A stretch of DNA of 64,000 nt from Alicyclobacillus sp. (GTDB taxonomy: Bacteria > Bacillota > Bacilli > Alicyclobacillales > Alicyclobacillaceae). Position 1 is the first letter of the stretch; each line of letters starts with the position of its first letter. Positions 1 through 9,328 of the stretch are shown here, piece by piece. Both the position numbers and the translations under genes were made by a program. The notes under the pieces were generated by a model. That model had not been told where the DNA came from, did no database searches, and saw nothing but the letters and a program-made list of their open reading frames with translations. The DNA is taken from positions 1-64,000 of the forward strand of contig JAIMBT010000012.1 of NCBI GenBank assembly GCA_023511295.1. Direction: 5' to 3'.

Positions 1-1
1 C

Positions 2-1672
2 GTCCTGGCCGGACATGAGGGGCTCTCCAATCTCGTCAAGACGATCACCATTGCCGAGGTGCCAGACGCCGCTGACTGGCTGAGGGGCGGAGAGATTGTG
101 TGCACCACGGGCTTTTTCGTCCGAGACAGTTCTGCCTCGCAGGTAGAGTGGATTGAAAGCCTGATTGAGCGCAACGCGGTAGCATTGGCTATCAAAACCA
201 CTCGGTTCCTCGGTGAGATCTCAGACGCCGTCCGCCACCTCGCAGACTCCAAAAACTTTCCCATAATCGCTCTTCCAGGAGATTCCACATGGCCGTTCGT
301 GATAGAATCCGTCATGAACCTCATCAATGATGAGCAGATTACTTTACTGCAGAGAGCGGAGGAAATCCACCGACAGCTGACAGAGTTGGTGCTGAACGGC
401 GGCTCTGTGTCGGAAATCGGACAGGCGTTGGCAAACCTAGTGGACAACCCGGTTATCATCGAAGACGGACGATTCAACGTGGTCTCCGCGAGCATCCCTG
501 ACGTCGTCTCCGATAAACCGCCCGAATTGGTCGAAGAGATGCAGCAGTGCCTCCTCAAGCGCACGGAGAGGTCACATCAAGCCACGCTGCTCCACTCCGA
601 TTATTACCACCGTGTGATGTCCGGTCGAGGCAAGGAGGTACTCACAGCAATTATTCCAAAAATGGAGTACCAATACATTACCATCCCTATCATTGCGAGC
701 AACGTCGTATACGGCTTTGTCACACTGATAGAAGTGACCGCCGAGCACACTTCCATCAACATGGCAGCTTTAGAACACGGTGCAACTGCGATTGCTTTGA
801 GATTGATCCGGGATCGCGTACAAACGGATGACCGGCGCGCCAAAGAACAGGCAGCCGTCCAGGACCTGATACACGGACGACTTCACACCTCCGCTTTGCG
901 CAGCTTCGGCTTTACCAGCATCGACTGGTCCCAGCCTATGGTCGCCGTGGTCATTGACGCCCTGTTTGACAGACCTGACGAATACACCGTGGAACGCCCC
1001 GAGTACCAGTTCGAGACCATCGTTAGGAAGAAGGTGAAATGTGAATTCGGTCAATGCATGCTTGGCTACGACGACAGCCTACACACCTTGTTGATTCCAT
1101 TCCCCGCCAACCACCGGTCGACCTTGCCCGCCCGATTGCGGAATGTGCTAGAGGAATGCGTAGCCGCCGTTCACGGACAACTGTCCGTGAAAAAGCTCGC
1201 CGTCGCCGTGGGTGGCATCTACGCTTCGCGCAACCTACTCTATCGCAGCTATGAGGGCGCCCTGCAGACGCTCGAGATCATGAGTGCCTTGCCTGAACTG
1301 AGTCCGATCGCATGCTATGAGGAGATCGGTCTCTTCCGAATCCTCCACATGATCAAGGATAGCGTGGCCCTGCAGGATTATCGGGAAGACTACCTGTCGG
1401 AGTTGATAGAGCATGATATACAGAACTCCGATTCCCTGTGCGACACCCTGTACACGTATTTGAAGCTGGGGGGTAACTTGACGGCGACCGCAAAGCACCT
1501 GTTCGTCCAACCAAATACGGTGTCATACCGCATCCGCAAAATCCATGCGATTCTTGGCAACAACCTTGAAGACCCCGAATTCCGTACATCCACCCTCGTG
1601 GCCCTGTACATCCACGCCTATCTCACCGGCAAAAATCAATTTCCGTCTAACCGAACCATAAACAGCCCGTGA
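2..1672 (+). CDS. PucR-family transcriptional regulator (5' end outside window)
   Basis: The reading frame is open from the first bases, so the true start lies upstream of the window; the GTG at 59 is internal. The visible N-terminus (AGHEGLSNLVKTITIAEVPD, then DWLRGGEIVCTTGF) is the PucR N-terminal domain of purine-catabolism-type regulators. A middle GGDEF-like/CdaR region follows. The C-terminus carries an HTH_30 helix-turn-helix (LYTYLKLGGNLTATAKHLFV, then QPNTVSYRIRKI), typical of PucR/CdaR activators. Such proteins usually control nearby purine, amino-acid or amide catabolic genes, but the neighbours here are IS debris, so the target is unknown. The family assignment is firm; the ligand is not predictable. 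Confidence 0.88.
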   Translation, partial: VLAGHEGLSNLVKTITIAEVPDAADWLRGGEIVCTTGFFVRDSSASQVEWIESLIERNAVALAIKTTRFLGEISDAVRHLADSKNFPIIALPGDSTWPFVIESVMNLINDEQITLLQRAEEIHRQLTELVLNGGSVSEIGQALANLVDNPVIIEDGRFNVVSASIPDVVSDKPPELVEEMQQCLLKRTERSHQATLLHSDYYHRVMSGRGKEVLTAIIPKMEYQYITIPIIASNVVYGFVTLIEVTAEHTSINMAALEHGATAIALRLIRDRVQTDDRRAKEQAAVQDLIHGRLHTSALRSFGFTSIDWSQPMVAVVIDALFDRPDEYTVERPEYQFETIVRKKVKCEFGQCMLGYDDSLHTLLIPFPANHRSTLPARLRNVLEECVAAVHGQLSVKKLAVAVGGIYASRNLLYRSYEGALQTLEIMSALPELSPIACYEEIGLFRILHMIKDSVALQDYREDYLSELIEHDIQNSDSLCDTLYTYLKLGGNLTATAKHLFVQPNTVSYRIRKIHAILGNNLEDPEFRTSTLVALYIHAYLTGKNQFPSNRTINSP

Positions 1673-1958
1673 TTTTTGTCCATGCAGTAGGCGTACCAGC
1701 GGGCGTCCGGCAAAACAAACTGTACGATTAAAACCGTTGGCAGTGTAACACTTCGAAAGTGTAGATCCCCCGAAACGAAGTAGCCATCTTCAACGGGCCA
1801 CAGTAGATTAGCAATATCGGAGACCCGCGAAGCAGCGTTGAACCAGGCCACATGGATGAGGTTGGACAGGGGGATCAACGCGGGGCGCCCCTGAAGATGG
1901 TCCCCGTTGTGAGGGACAAAGCGCCCACCCTCGGCAGTTACAAGATTGAAAGGCGGGG
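1636..1958 (-). pseudogene. C-terminal fragment of an unknown protein
   Basis: On the minus strand a frame stays open from about 1958 down to a stop at 1636 and ends in ARWYAYCMDKNHGLFMVRLD. Its composition looks protein-like, with balanced hydrophobic and charged residues and segments such as AEGGRFVPHNGDHLQGRPAL. No convincing start is seen, and the frame is cut on its 5' side where the IS256-family fragment begins. Its last codons overlap the convergent end of the PucR gene by 37 bases. I do not recognise the family. It is most likely the tail of a gene broken by the transposon. Confidence 0.4.
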
Positions 1959-1961
1959 GAA

Positions 1962-2540
1962 ATGGGCACCGTTCCCAAACCGCGGTCGAAGGAGCTCACC
2001 ATTCTCATTATCTGTGTGGATAACCTCAAGGGATTCAGTGAGGCCATTTCCGCCTGCTACCCGAACACGGACATTCAGAAGTGCGTGGTACATCAAATCC
2101 GTAACTCGCTCAAGTATGCATCTTACAAGGACTACAAGGCCGTCACAGCGGACCTCAAGCCCATCTACAAGGCAAGCACCGAGGAAGCCACAAGAGCCGA
2201 ATTAGACAAATTTGAAGAGGCCTGGGGGGCCAAATATCCGACAGTAATCCGCTCGTGGCGTAACAACTGGGATGAGCTGGTCGCCCTCTTCCGCTACCCA
2301 GTAGAGATGCGCAAATTGATTTATACAACCAACATGATTGAGAGCTACCACAGGCAACTACGCAAAGTCACGAAGGGCAAGAGCATATTCCCAACCGATG
2401 ACTCACTGACCAAAATGCTGTATCTGGCAACGATGGAGGTGACCAAGCGTTGGACCATGCGGGTACAGAACTGGGGTCAAGTTCTCAGTCAACTCTCCAT
2501 ATACTTCGGAGAACGGTTGGACCCATATATTAACTCATAA
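1962..2540 (+). pseudogene. IS256-family transposase, truncated
   Basis: About 190 residues match the C-terminal half of IS256-family transposases: ICVDNLKGFSEAI (the second catalytic Asp region), QKCVVHQIRNSLKYA, and IYTTNMIESYHRQLRKVTKG with the C-terminal acidic residue. The family is usually near 400 residues, so about half is lost. Just upstream, bases 1979-1988 read NRG in another frame, where intact copies have an NRGV-type motif, so a frameshift or junction lies there. It is non-functional. Confidence 0.85.
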
Positions 2541-2578
2541 AGTTTCCAAAGAAGTTTACAAAAAACTATTGACAGACC
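1968..2578 (+). mobile_element. IS256-family element, 3' fragment
   Basis: The fragment holds the C-terminal part of an IS256 (Mutator-type) transposase and, after its stop codon, a terminal sequence (AAGTTTACAAAAAACTATTG, then ACAG near 2553-2576) resembling IS256 ends. The left part of the element, including the other terminal repeat and the N-terminal catalytic residues, is missing. The element is therefore immobile. Confidence 0.7.
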
Positions 2579-3154
2579 CTCTTAGGTCCGAAGAGAGAGA
2601 TTCAACTGGGATGGGTCATCTTCATTCCGGTGAACCTGGGTCACCCATAATCCGGCATTAACACATATTTGCATTCAGGTCATGCTTCCCGGCCACCAAA
2701 GACACGTTTCCCGTTTCGGAGCACTCAGGAACGATCTGCCGCTCAAACTGGGCTGAAAAATTCCGTCGTTCCATGTCTCATCCTCCTACCGTTCTAGTAT
2801 GCTATCCAGCAGGAAGTCTGTCCAACCTGATTTCGGGAGCTTAAGACCTTTACTAGCCCACGGCTCTCCACGGCGAGCTGAACGTGTTCCTGAAGGTTGA
2901 CGACGTGGGTAGCGTTTCAGGTTCCGGCTCTACATAGACTCGCCAGCTTTGTACTGGCAGACCCATTGGGCGGATGTCATACTTCCGAGCGGCAACGGAG
3001 TTGTTCTCAACCTGGTGTTTGAATTCTGGAGTAAATTTTCATGTGAATAGTCGCCTGATCCTATGGGTTTTATGGACAGGGAGATTGTCCCACTCGATGA
3101 CGGGGCTTAGAGCGATGGCTATGGAGCTTTACAAAAGCGGTAGGAAACTGATGT
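2579..3154. other. IS-derived spacer before the polysaccharide cassette
   Basis: Apart from the IS3 OrfA remnant this stretch holds no supported gene. Bases 2609-2656 contain GGTCATCTTCATTCCGGTGA followed by a CTGGGTCACCC-type string, which may be another transposon end. A short plus-strand frame ending at the TAG near 2936 (GELNVFLKVDDVGSVSGSGS) looks like the tail of a lost gene but cannot be identified. No clear promoter for the following operon was found. Confidence 0.35.
2658..2774 (-). pseudogene. IS3-family OrfA, N-terminal remnant
   Basis: A 38-residue reading frame starts with ATG at 2774, six bases after AGGAGG. It reads MERRNFSAQFERQIVPECSE then TGNVSLVAGKHDLNANM, matching the N-terminal helix-turn-helix of IS3/IS911-type OrfA proteins. 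It ends at TAA where the rest of OrfA (about 60 residues) and all of OrfB should follow. It is a decayed remnant. Confidence 0.7.
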
Positions 3155-4672
3155 ATGACGTCGAAGAACAAAAATCGGGGCACGCAACCAACTGAGATTG
3201 GGGCTGATAATTTGGAAATCCAGCTTATGCGACGAAATGGGAAGTTCGGGCTTGTTATTTTTTTTGCTGTGATTCTCGGATGCACTACAGCGCTATGCCC
3301 GAGGCTCTCCCTAATATCCCTTGGAATCGTGGGACTGATGACCTGCATCTGGTGGTTGATAAAAGAAGGTATAAACCTATTGATCGCTATAATCATTTTT
3401 TCGTTCGCTATACCGAAATCAGGAATCTTCTATCACTCCTTACCAATTTCCCCGATCTACTTTTTAACTGCTATTGGACTAGCTATGACCCTACTTAGGT
3501 CAAAACAGTCACAATATGAGAGAACTGGACGCCTAAAGCTGCTGATAGGCTTATATGTTACGTATCTTACGGCGGATTTTATTGTAATCTACACACGATT
3601 GGGGTTTAAACAGTATTTGAACACGGCAGTCCCTGAATTAGTACCACTGCTCGTGATGGTTGCCCTTGTTCCTATATTCACAAATTTAGCGGGCGGGGCG
3701 TCCATTCGTCCTATCTTGAAATTGTTGGTCCTTGTAGCGTTGGTTGTCTCCGGCTTTGGACTCTTGCAGGATGTAATAGGTGCCAGTCGCACCATAATCC
3801 CAGGTATTACCGTCACGTATAGCGGAAGCGGTGAGAACACTTTGAGTAACTTCTACGCTGTGCGAGACAATTTGTGGAACGGTTATTCCAAGATTGTATC
3901 TACCTATCAAAACGGCAACGAACTAGGCGATTTCTTGGCCCCGTTACTTGGCATGTTATTATGCACCATAAACTTTTCCGTCATGACGCGAAAATGGAGG
4001 TGTTTGTGTTTTGCGGCAATAATTATGACGGTGGTTTGCTTGCCTCTTACGCTGTCGAAGACCGCGTTTCTGGGATTAGCTTTTGCCTTTTTTGCATTTA
4101 CAGTTCTCTTTAAAAGGGGTCGAATTCGGTTTGTTACCTTCCCAATGCCCTTGGTTGCTGGCATTATGATTATTAAACCTTATCTGTTTACGCGCCTGTT
4201 CGCGCAATTGTATAGCTCGAGCCTAGATGGTCGGATATCGGCAATGAGGTATATAATTGCTTTTCCCTTCTCATCTGCTTCAAATGGCATAGGCTCCATG
4301 CTATTCGGCGAATCTCCTGGCATTCCAGCGACGACTGAATCGTTGTATTTCACGATATACTCGTGGCTGGGTTTGTGTGGGTTAATCTTGTTCCTGTTTG
4401 TTGTGCTTCGATCTCTTTCAATCATGCGGAAAGCTGTCAAAAGGTGTGGTACTTCCGCCAAAGGAGACGCCCTATCACTAGCCTCAGGTGCTTTCATGGC
4501 GATTATTACCTACTTATTTCAGAGTATCGGAGATGGAGCCATTTACCTCCCTCCAGCTGGAGCGAATTTATGGATTTGGGTTGGGCTGGGCTTGGCAGCA
4601 TCGAACGTGATTATGACTCGGAGTGATGAACAAAATGCGAATCTGCATGCTGACGAGGTCGTACTTACCTGA
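3155..4672 (+). CDS. O-antigen polymerase/ligase-like membrane protein
   Basis: A 505-residue, very hydrophobic protein with about ten to twelve predicted membrane segments from residue 28 on, such as FGLVIFFAVILGCTTALCP and LLIGLYVTYLTADFIVIYT. A larger loop with a motif NGNELGDFLAPLLGMLL is typical of Wzy/WaaL-type proteins (O-antigen ligase domain). It probably polymerises lipid-linked repeat units at the outer face of the membrane. It is the first gene of the polysaccharide cassette. Its 3' end overlaps the next gene by about 40-50 bases, suggesting translational coupling. Low GC contrasts with the core genome, consistent with horizontal acquisition. The exact role (polymerase or ligase) is inferred. 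Confidence 0.72.
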   Translation: MTSKNKNRGTQPTEIGADNLEIQLMRRNGKFGLVIFFAVILGCTTALCPRLSLISLGIVGLMTCIWWLIKEGINLLIAIIIFSFAIPKSGIFYHSLPISPIYFLTAIGLAMTLLRSKQSQYERTGRLKLLIGLYVTYLTADFIVIYTRLGFKQYLNTAVPELVPLLVMVALVPIFTNLAGGASIRPILKLLVLVALVVSGFGLLQDVIGASRTIIPGITVTYSGSGENTLSNFYAVRDNLWNGYSKIVSTYQNGNELGDFLAPLLGMLLCTINFSVMTRKWRCLCFAAIIMTVVCLPLTLSKTAFLGLAFAFFAFTVLFKRGRIRFVTFPMPLVAGIMIIKPYLFTRLFAQLYSSSLDGRISAMRYIIAFPFSSASNGIGSMLFGESPGIPATTESLYFTIYSWLGLCGLILFLFVVLRSLSIMRKAVKRCGTSAKGDALSLASGAFMAIITYLFQSIGDGAIYLPPAGANLWIWVGLGLAASNVIMTRSDEQNANLHADEVVLT

Positions 4673-5852
4673 GATAGGCGGCCTGGAGAATCACATTTTT
4701 AACGTGTCTGTGGAATTACGCAAATTAGGTCACAACGTAGTGGTGTACTGTGTGTCCAGCGAGGTGCCACACGATGAAGTGATCGAACAAGACGGTATCA
4801 CGGTTATCCGTCGAAAACAATACATAAAGTTACGCTGGCTATCACCGCTTTCGCTTATCTTTGGCGGTGAATCCAAGGTCGGTTTAGCGATCAGGATGTT
4901 CCAAAAAATGTTGGGTAACGTAATGGCCTTTAAGGTGGCTAGGGAGGTGCGCGAACTTAAATGCGACATCGTACATCAACACGATTTCGTCTCGAGTATT
5001 GTTGCCTCAAAGATGCTCGCTCGTGCCCACCCGGTCATACTCACTAATCATACTGGAGAGTATTTAATCTTGAACGGAAAGAAAACGTTTCACCCGTTGC
5101 TTCGCTATTTTATTAAGCATTATAATGCCATTCTGGGACCAAGTAAGGAATTGTGTGAACTGCCGCCGGGCTCCAGAGTTGCACCCATTGAATATATTCC
5201 AAATGGAGTAGATACTAAAAAATTTTGCGCGTTGCCAGCCGGTGAACGGGAACTCCTGAGGGAGCGATTGGGGTTTAAAGCCGAGGAGGTTGTTGTGTTT
5301 TGCCCAAGAAGATGGGCGCCGACAAAAGGAGTTAAGTACTTGGCTCTTGCCGTAAAAGAGAGCACAGAAACAAGTTCACGCCCATTAAGATTTATTTTTG
5401 GTGGGTCGGACTATGACGGTTTTCCCGCTTACCGTGCAGAAGTACTATCCATACTTTCCGAAACTGGTTCACGCAATGTCGACCTGTTGGGTGACATTCC
5501 ATATGACGTAATAAGCCTGTACTATCAGGCCGCGGATATAGTCGTTATCCCTTCGATCTTGGAAGCAACAAGTCTTTCCGCGCTTGAAGCCATGGCTTCT
5601 GGGGTCCCGGTTATAGCCTCTGACGTGGGAGGTATTCCAGAACTTATCACCGCTAACATTACTGGTTTGTTGGTCGCCCCCAAATCACCAAGTGCTATAG
5701 CGGGAGCAATTAAGTGGCTTGTGGAGCATCCTATGGAAGCACAGGAAATTGGAAAGAGGGCAAGAGAATATGTTCTACTTCATTATTCGTGGTACAATGT
5801 CGCGCTGCGTGTTCAGCAGACATATAGGGAATGTATATCGCAATGCACATGA
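4635..5852 (+). CDS. Glycosyltransferase family 4
   Basis: GT-B fold glycosyltransferase. The N-terminus MRICMLTRSYLPEIGGLENH is the usual acceptor-domain start. The C-terminal half has VVFCPRRWAPTKGVKYLALA and the nucleotide-sugar site SILEATSLSALEAMASGVPV, with the EX7E-type acidic pair, then IASDVGGIPELI. I chose ATG 4635 because GGAG at 4620-4623 lies 11 bases upstream; GTG 4623 and ATG 4626 are in frame and possible. It acts in the cytoplasm at the membrane and adds one sugar to the lipid-linked unit; the donor cannot be told from sequence. Confidence 0.85.
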   Translation: MRICMLTRSYLPEIGGLENHIFNVSVELRKLGHNVVVYCVSSEVPHDEVIEQDGITVIRRKQYIKLRWLSPLSLIFGGESKVGLAIRMFQKMLGNVMAFKVAREVRELKCDIVHQHDFVSSIVASKMLARAHPVILTNHTGEYLILNGKKTFHPLLRYFIKHYNAILGPSKELCELPPGSRVAPIEYIPNGVDTKKFCALPAGERELLRERLGFKAEEVVVFCPRRWAPTKGVKYLALAVKESTETSSRPLRFIFGGSDYDGFPAYRAEVLSILSETGSRNVDLLGDIPYDVISLYYQAADIVVIPSILEATSLSALEAMASGVPVIASDVGGIPELITANITGLLVAPKSPSAIAGAIKWLVEHPMEAQEIGKRAREYVLLHYSWYNVALRVQQTYRECISQCT

Positions 5853-5870
5853 AGGAGCCGGCATACACCT

Positions 5871-6689
5871 ATGCTAACCGTGGTAGTCCTGACTAAAAAC
5901 GAAGAATCGAACATTGTGGAGTTTATTAAAAATCATAATTTTGCAGATGAGATTTTGGTGATCGACAGCTATAGCTCAGACCGAACCGTTGCTCTAGCAC
6001 AGTCTTATGGCGCGAGGGTAGAATTGGTAAGATGGATGGGGTTTCCAAAACAATGGAACTATGGATTACAATTGGCGCGCGGGGAATGGATTTTGATTGC
6101 TGACGCTGATCATCGGTGCTCCGAGGAGCTAGTCAAAGAACTGCTTAATGTTGTGAATGACAAGACTCTGTCTCCGGTTGCGTACTATATTCCCCGAAGG
6201 AACTACGTTCTTGGCAGATGGATTAAACATTGCGGTTGGTATCCAGATTACCCATATCCGAGACTGGTAAAGAAGGGGCATGGGGAGTTTATAGTTGGCA
6301 GACAGGTTCACGAAAAGCTTCAAGTGGTTGGCGGAAGTATCGGCTATCTTAAAGGTCATGTTAATCATTATACGTATGATTCTGTAGACCAATTTGTTGA
6401 CAAGTTACAACGGTACACCAGCTTAGAAGCTTTGGAGCGGTACAATAGCGAAATTCGGTGGTTCCCACGGCTTAGAGAGGTCATGAATTCTGACTTGCCC
6501 TGGCGCGCAAAGAAAGGTTTGCTGCGCCCGCTCCTTCCCTTTCGACCTATAATCCGTTTCGTATACATGTACTTTTTACGCCAGGGGTTTAGGGACGGAT
6601 GGCAAGGATTGCTTGTCTGTTTAATGTCAGCGTTCTACGAGATCCTCGTGAATTTTAAGGCTAAGGAACTCCGTGTAGCCAGAAAATAA
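5871..6689 (+). CDS. Glycosyltransferase family 2 (WaaE/KdtX-like)
   Basis: A 272-residue GT-A protein. It opens with MLTVVVLTKNEESNIVEFI, followed by DEILVIDSYSSDRTVALA and a DXD-like metal site in WILIADADHRC near residue 80. The region around YPYPRLVKKGHGEFIVGRQV and the hydrophobic C-terminal segment match the WaaE/KdtX branch of GT2, beta-glucosyltransferases of core or capsule assembly. AGGAG lies 16 bases upstream of the ATG. It follows the GT4 gene by 18 bases and is surely co-transcribed. The sugar specificity is inferred only. Confidence 0.85.
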   Translation: MLTVVVLTKNEESNIVEFIKNHNFADEILVIDSYSSDRTVALAQSYGARVELVRWMGFPKQWNYGLQLARGEWILIADADHRCSEELVKELLNVVNDKTLSPVAYYIPRRNYVLGRWIKHCGWYPDYPYPRLVKKGHGEFIVGRQVHEKLQVVGGSIGYLKGHVNHYTYDSVDQFVDKLQRYTSLEALERYNSEIRWFPRLREVMNSDLPWRAKKGLLRPLLPFRPIIRFVYMYFLRQGFRDGWQGLLVCLMSAFYEILVNFKAKELRVARK

Positions 6690-6731
6690 TGCAGTTTTTT
6701 TAGCAGCTGCGTAGGACCGAGGTGGTATTAT

Positions 6732-7886
6732 GTGGACCGTGCAAGTGTGAGTAATTCGGTAATAATTCTCGGATTTATGAAGTACGCCTACGAGGGCCTA
6801 AATGACACTAGCCGACTTATGGCTCAAACGTTTGCTGGAATGGGTTTTGATATCGTTTATGTGGACCCCGTCAGTATGGGTGACCTATTCAGGTTTAAGC
6901 TACTTCCGAGTATGCGACGGGTGTCAAACGCGCTCGTTATATATCCAGGAATCTTGAGATTACCCCTAAGGGCAACCACGCATTTTTCCAGGTTGGTCTC
7001 GAGAATCCTTGGGGCTCGGTTTAAGAAAACTGTCTTTCGAGTTATAAAGAATTGTGCTTTTGTCTATGCAGCCTCATTGTCCTCTTGGAGAGACCATGAG
7101 TTTATTAATGCAATAAAAGAAGAAACCCGGGACATCAAGATAATATTTGAGTGCCATGAGAATTTGCGCAAGGATGTTAATCATCCTCTAACAAAAAAAA
7201 TAATAGATAGATCAGACTTGATAGTTACGGGTACTGACGAGATAACCTCTTTGGTCAGGAAGGCATACCCTACGGCCGAAGTCGTGCAGCTGGGACAAGG
7301 AGTCAACTATGCCCTATGGCAGTCTGTCGAACTGTTCAATTCGAGAAAGAAATACGCCTTTGGGTTTACCGGGCACTTGTCATCGTGGATAGATTATGAC
7401 CTTCTGGAGTTGTTGGCAAAGCAGCTTCCGCGTGACGAAATCCTGTTGGTAGGCCCTGTAGCACCTGATTCAAAGAAACGTTTGAGTTCAATTTTGAGGG
7501 CGAACGCCAATATAGTATGGATAGGGGCAAGGTCGTACCGTGAGTTGCCTGAAATTGTATCTCAGGTTGAAGTCCTAATTTTGCCCAGGATCGTAGATGA
7601 AAATTCCGCAGCTTGTGATCCCGTTAAGCTATATGAGGCTCTGGCGGCTGGGATTCCAATTGTGACGACTGCGCTGCCGGCTGCAAAAAAACTGTCTAAT
7701 GCGCTGTATTATTCGGCAAATTCAGATCAATTTGTGGTAAACGCGGCACAGGCATTGGCGGACGTTCGAACGGGCCTGTTCCAAAGGTCGAAGAAAATGG
7801 CTGGAAAAGAAATAGCAATGGGTCGTAATTTCACTAGCCGTGCAATGGCTATTTTGACTAAGATTGAATTTCACGTATATCGGTAG
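6732..7886 (+). CDS. Glycosyltransferase (TuaH-like GT4)
   Basis: A 384-residue protein whose C-terminal half has GT-B features: FGFTGHLSSWIDYDLLELLA, ILLVGPVAP, and ILPRIVDENSAACDPVKLYE followed by ALAAGIPIVTT. The acidic residues and the KLYEALAAG helix match family-1/4 transferases such as teichuronic-acid TuaH. The start is GTG 6732, because GAGGTGG at 6719-6725 is well placed and the ATG at 6730 opens only six codons. It sits mid-operon, 42 bases after the GT2 gene. The family is likely and the substrate unknown. Confidence 0.75.
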   Translation: MDRASVSNSVIILGFMKYAYEGLNDTSRLMAQTFAGMGFDIVYVDPVSMGDLFRFKLLPSMRRVSNALVIYPGILRLPLRATTHFSRLVSRILGARFKKTVFRVIKNCAFVYAASLSSWRDHEFINAIKEETRDIKIIFECHENLRKDVNHPLTKKIIDRSDLIVTGTDEITSLVRKAYPTAEVVQLGQGVNYALWQSVELFNSRKKYAFGFTGHLSSWIDYDLLELLAKQLPRDEILLVGPVAPDSKKRLSSILRANANIVWIGARSYRELPEIVSQVEVLILPRIVDENSAACDPVKLYEALAAGIPIVTTALPAAKKLSNALYYSANSDQFVVNAAQALADVRTGLFQRSKKMAGKEIAMGRNFTSRAMAILTKIEFHVYR

Positions 7887-7930
7887 ACACAGCGGTATCA
7901 TATTCATCATAATGGCAGGGGTGCACTTAT

Positions 7931-9133
7931 ATGGAAGAGTTGAACAATATTGTAGTTCACGTACATGAATTTATTCGACCAGGTGGTGGGCCGTCGGGGT
8001 ATCTCTACAATCTTCAGGCTGGATTGGAGAGAATTGAGGATCCGTTGGTGAAGGTGGTTGCCTTAAACAAACAAACCTCAAGGGAATTCGATGCCCATAT
8101 CAGTTCAAGAAGTTTTCGGGCTCGATTAGTAAACGCGCTGCCCAGGGAACTGGCCTGGAGACTCCTGCTAAATAAGGATATCCGAGCGTGGAATCGAAAG
8201 GTGCCGGAGGTCATATTGCGCGAGATTCAAATTGCGAAGGTCATAGTCTTCCACAGCCCCGTTTTAGCTGCTAATTACCTAGGCCATCATTACATCGAAG
8301 GCCAGCATATATTCGTGATGACTCATTCCCCGACCGATATGGCCTCGGAAAAGGCGGAAAATCTGAGACTGCGGTTCGGCGAGAATGGCTTTGTTAGGGG
8401 ATACCGAAGAAGACTAGCTGAAATCGAAATGCGAATTTACACGCAATGTCATGGCATTGTCGCGCCGAGTATCACTTCGTTGGAGGCGTATTTTGAGTGG
8501 GATACAGAACTTAGAAGGGAATTTGAGAAATTGCCAGTGGTGGTGGTACCCAGTGGGGTTCCTTCCTTTGCGGATGTTACCACGCAGGATAGAGATGAGG
8601 TTAGAAGACAACTCGGAATATCCCCAGATAAGCTTACCATTGGATTCTTCGGGAGATATCATCCGCATAAAGGCTTTGATACTTTCCTTGAGATCGTGAA
8701 ACAATGTGTGAACGAAGAGGGGTTGTATTTTGTTTCGGCAGGAGATGGTCCTCTCAAACCGACAGCTGGCTGGCACAATTACAAGGACCTGGGGTGGCTA
8801 TCGACTGCCTTGCCAGATGCGATAAATGCAGTCGATGTTATCGTCGCCCCAAATAAAGTAAGCTATTTCGACTTGCTCCTTCTTGAGGCGATGTCATTAG
8901 GTAAGGTGATAATTGCAAGTAACGTGGGCGGTAACAAAACTTTTACCACTCCAGGAATTCGCCTTGTAGATGCTAATGATGTACAAGCGTTTAGAGACGT
9001 ATTGCTCGGCCTTAAAAGTGAATATATCGAGCAATGGGGTAGCGAAAACCGGGAGCTTTATGAGAATAAGTATACCATAGATAAATTTATTGAGAACCAT
9101 GTTTCGTTTGCGGAGCTGGTTCTGATTGGGTGA
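7931..9133 (+). CDS. Glycosyltransferase family 4
   Basis: A 400-residue GT-B protein. The N-terminus IVVHVHEFIRPGGGPSGYLY contains the glycine-rich acceptor loop. The centre has VVVPSGVPSFADVTTQDRDE, and the donor domain begins at LTIGFFGRYHPHKGFDTFLE. The nucleotide-sugar helix is YFDLLLLEAMSLGKVIIASN, followed by VGG. It follows the TuaH-like gene by 44 bases. It probably adds one residue of the repeat unit; donor and linkage cannot be assigned. Confidence 0.83.
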   Translation: MEELNNIVVHVHEFIRPGGGPSGYLYNLQAGLERIEDPLVKVVALNKQTSREFDAHISSRSFRARLVNALPRELAWRLLLNKDIRAWNRKVPEVILREIQIAKVIVFHSPVLAANYLGHHYIEGQHIFVMTHSPTDMASEKAENLRLRFGENGFVRGYRRRLAEIEMRIYTQCHGIVAPSITSLEAYFEWDTELRREFEKLPVVVVPSGVPSFADVTTQDRDEVRRQLGISPDKLTIGFFGRYHPHKGFDTFLEIVKQCVNEEGLYFVSAGDGPLKPTAGWHNYKDLGWLSTALPDAINAVDVIVAPNKVSYFDLLLLEAMSLGKVIIASNVGGNKTFTTPGIRLVDANDVQAFRDVLLGLKSEYIEQWGSENRELYENKYTIDKFIENHVSFAELVLIG

Positions 9134-9282
9134 TTTCCGTTAACACTTACGTGCTAATCTGTTGGCACTGAGTTTCGTTTGGGCAGGGTAGGCTGTTGGC
9201 AAAAGTTTCGTGGAGAAACGCCTGGGCCCATGTATTAACACGAACGATTTGCAATGTAGTCTACACTGAGCGTCCCTTGGTT

Positions 9283-9310
9283 CTGCGATGTTTATGCTGC
9301 GATGTTTATG
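9283..9310. repeat. Perfect 14-bp tandem duplication
   Basis: CTGCGATGTTTATG occurs twice head to tail (9283-9296 and 9297-9310), just upstream of the flippase gene start at 9329. The surrounding 9134-9328 has no gene or clear promoter. The repeat may be a recent slippage product in the leader of the flippase gene. Confidence 0.7.
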
Positions 9311-9328
9311 CGAAGGTTGGATTGATTC

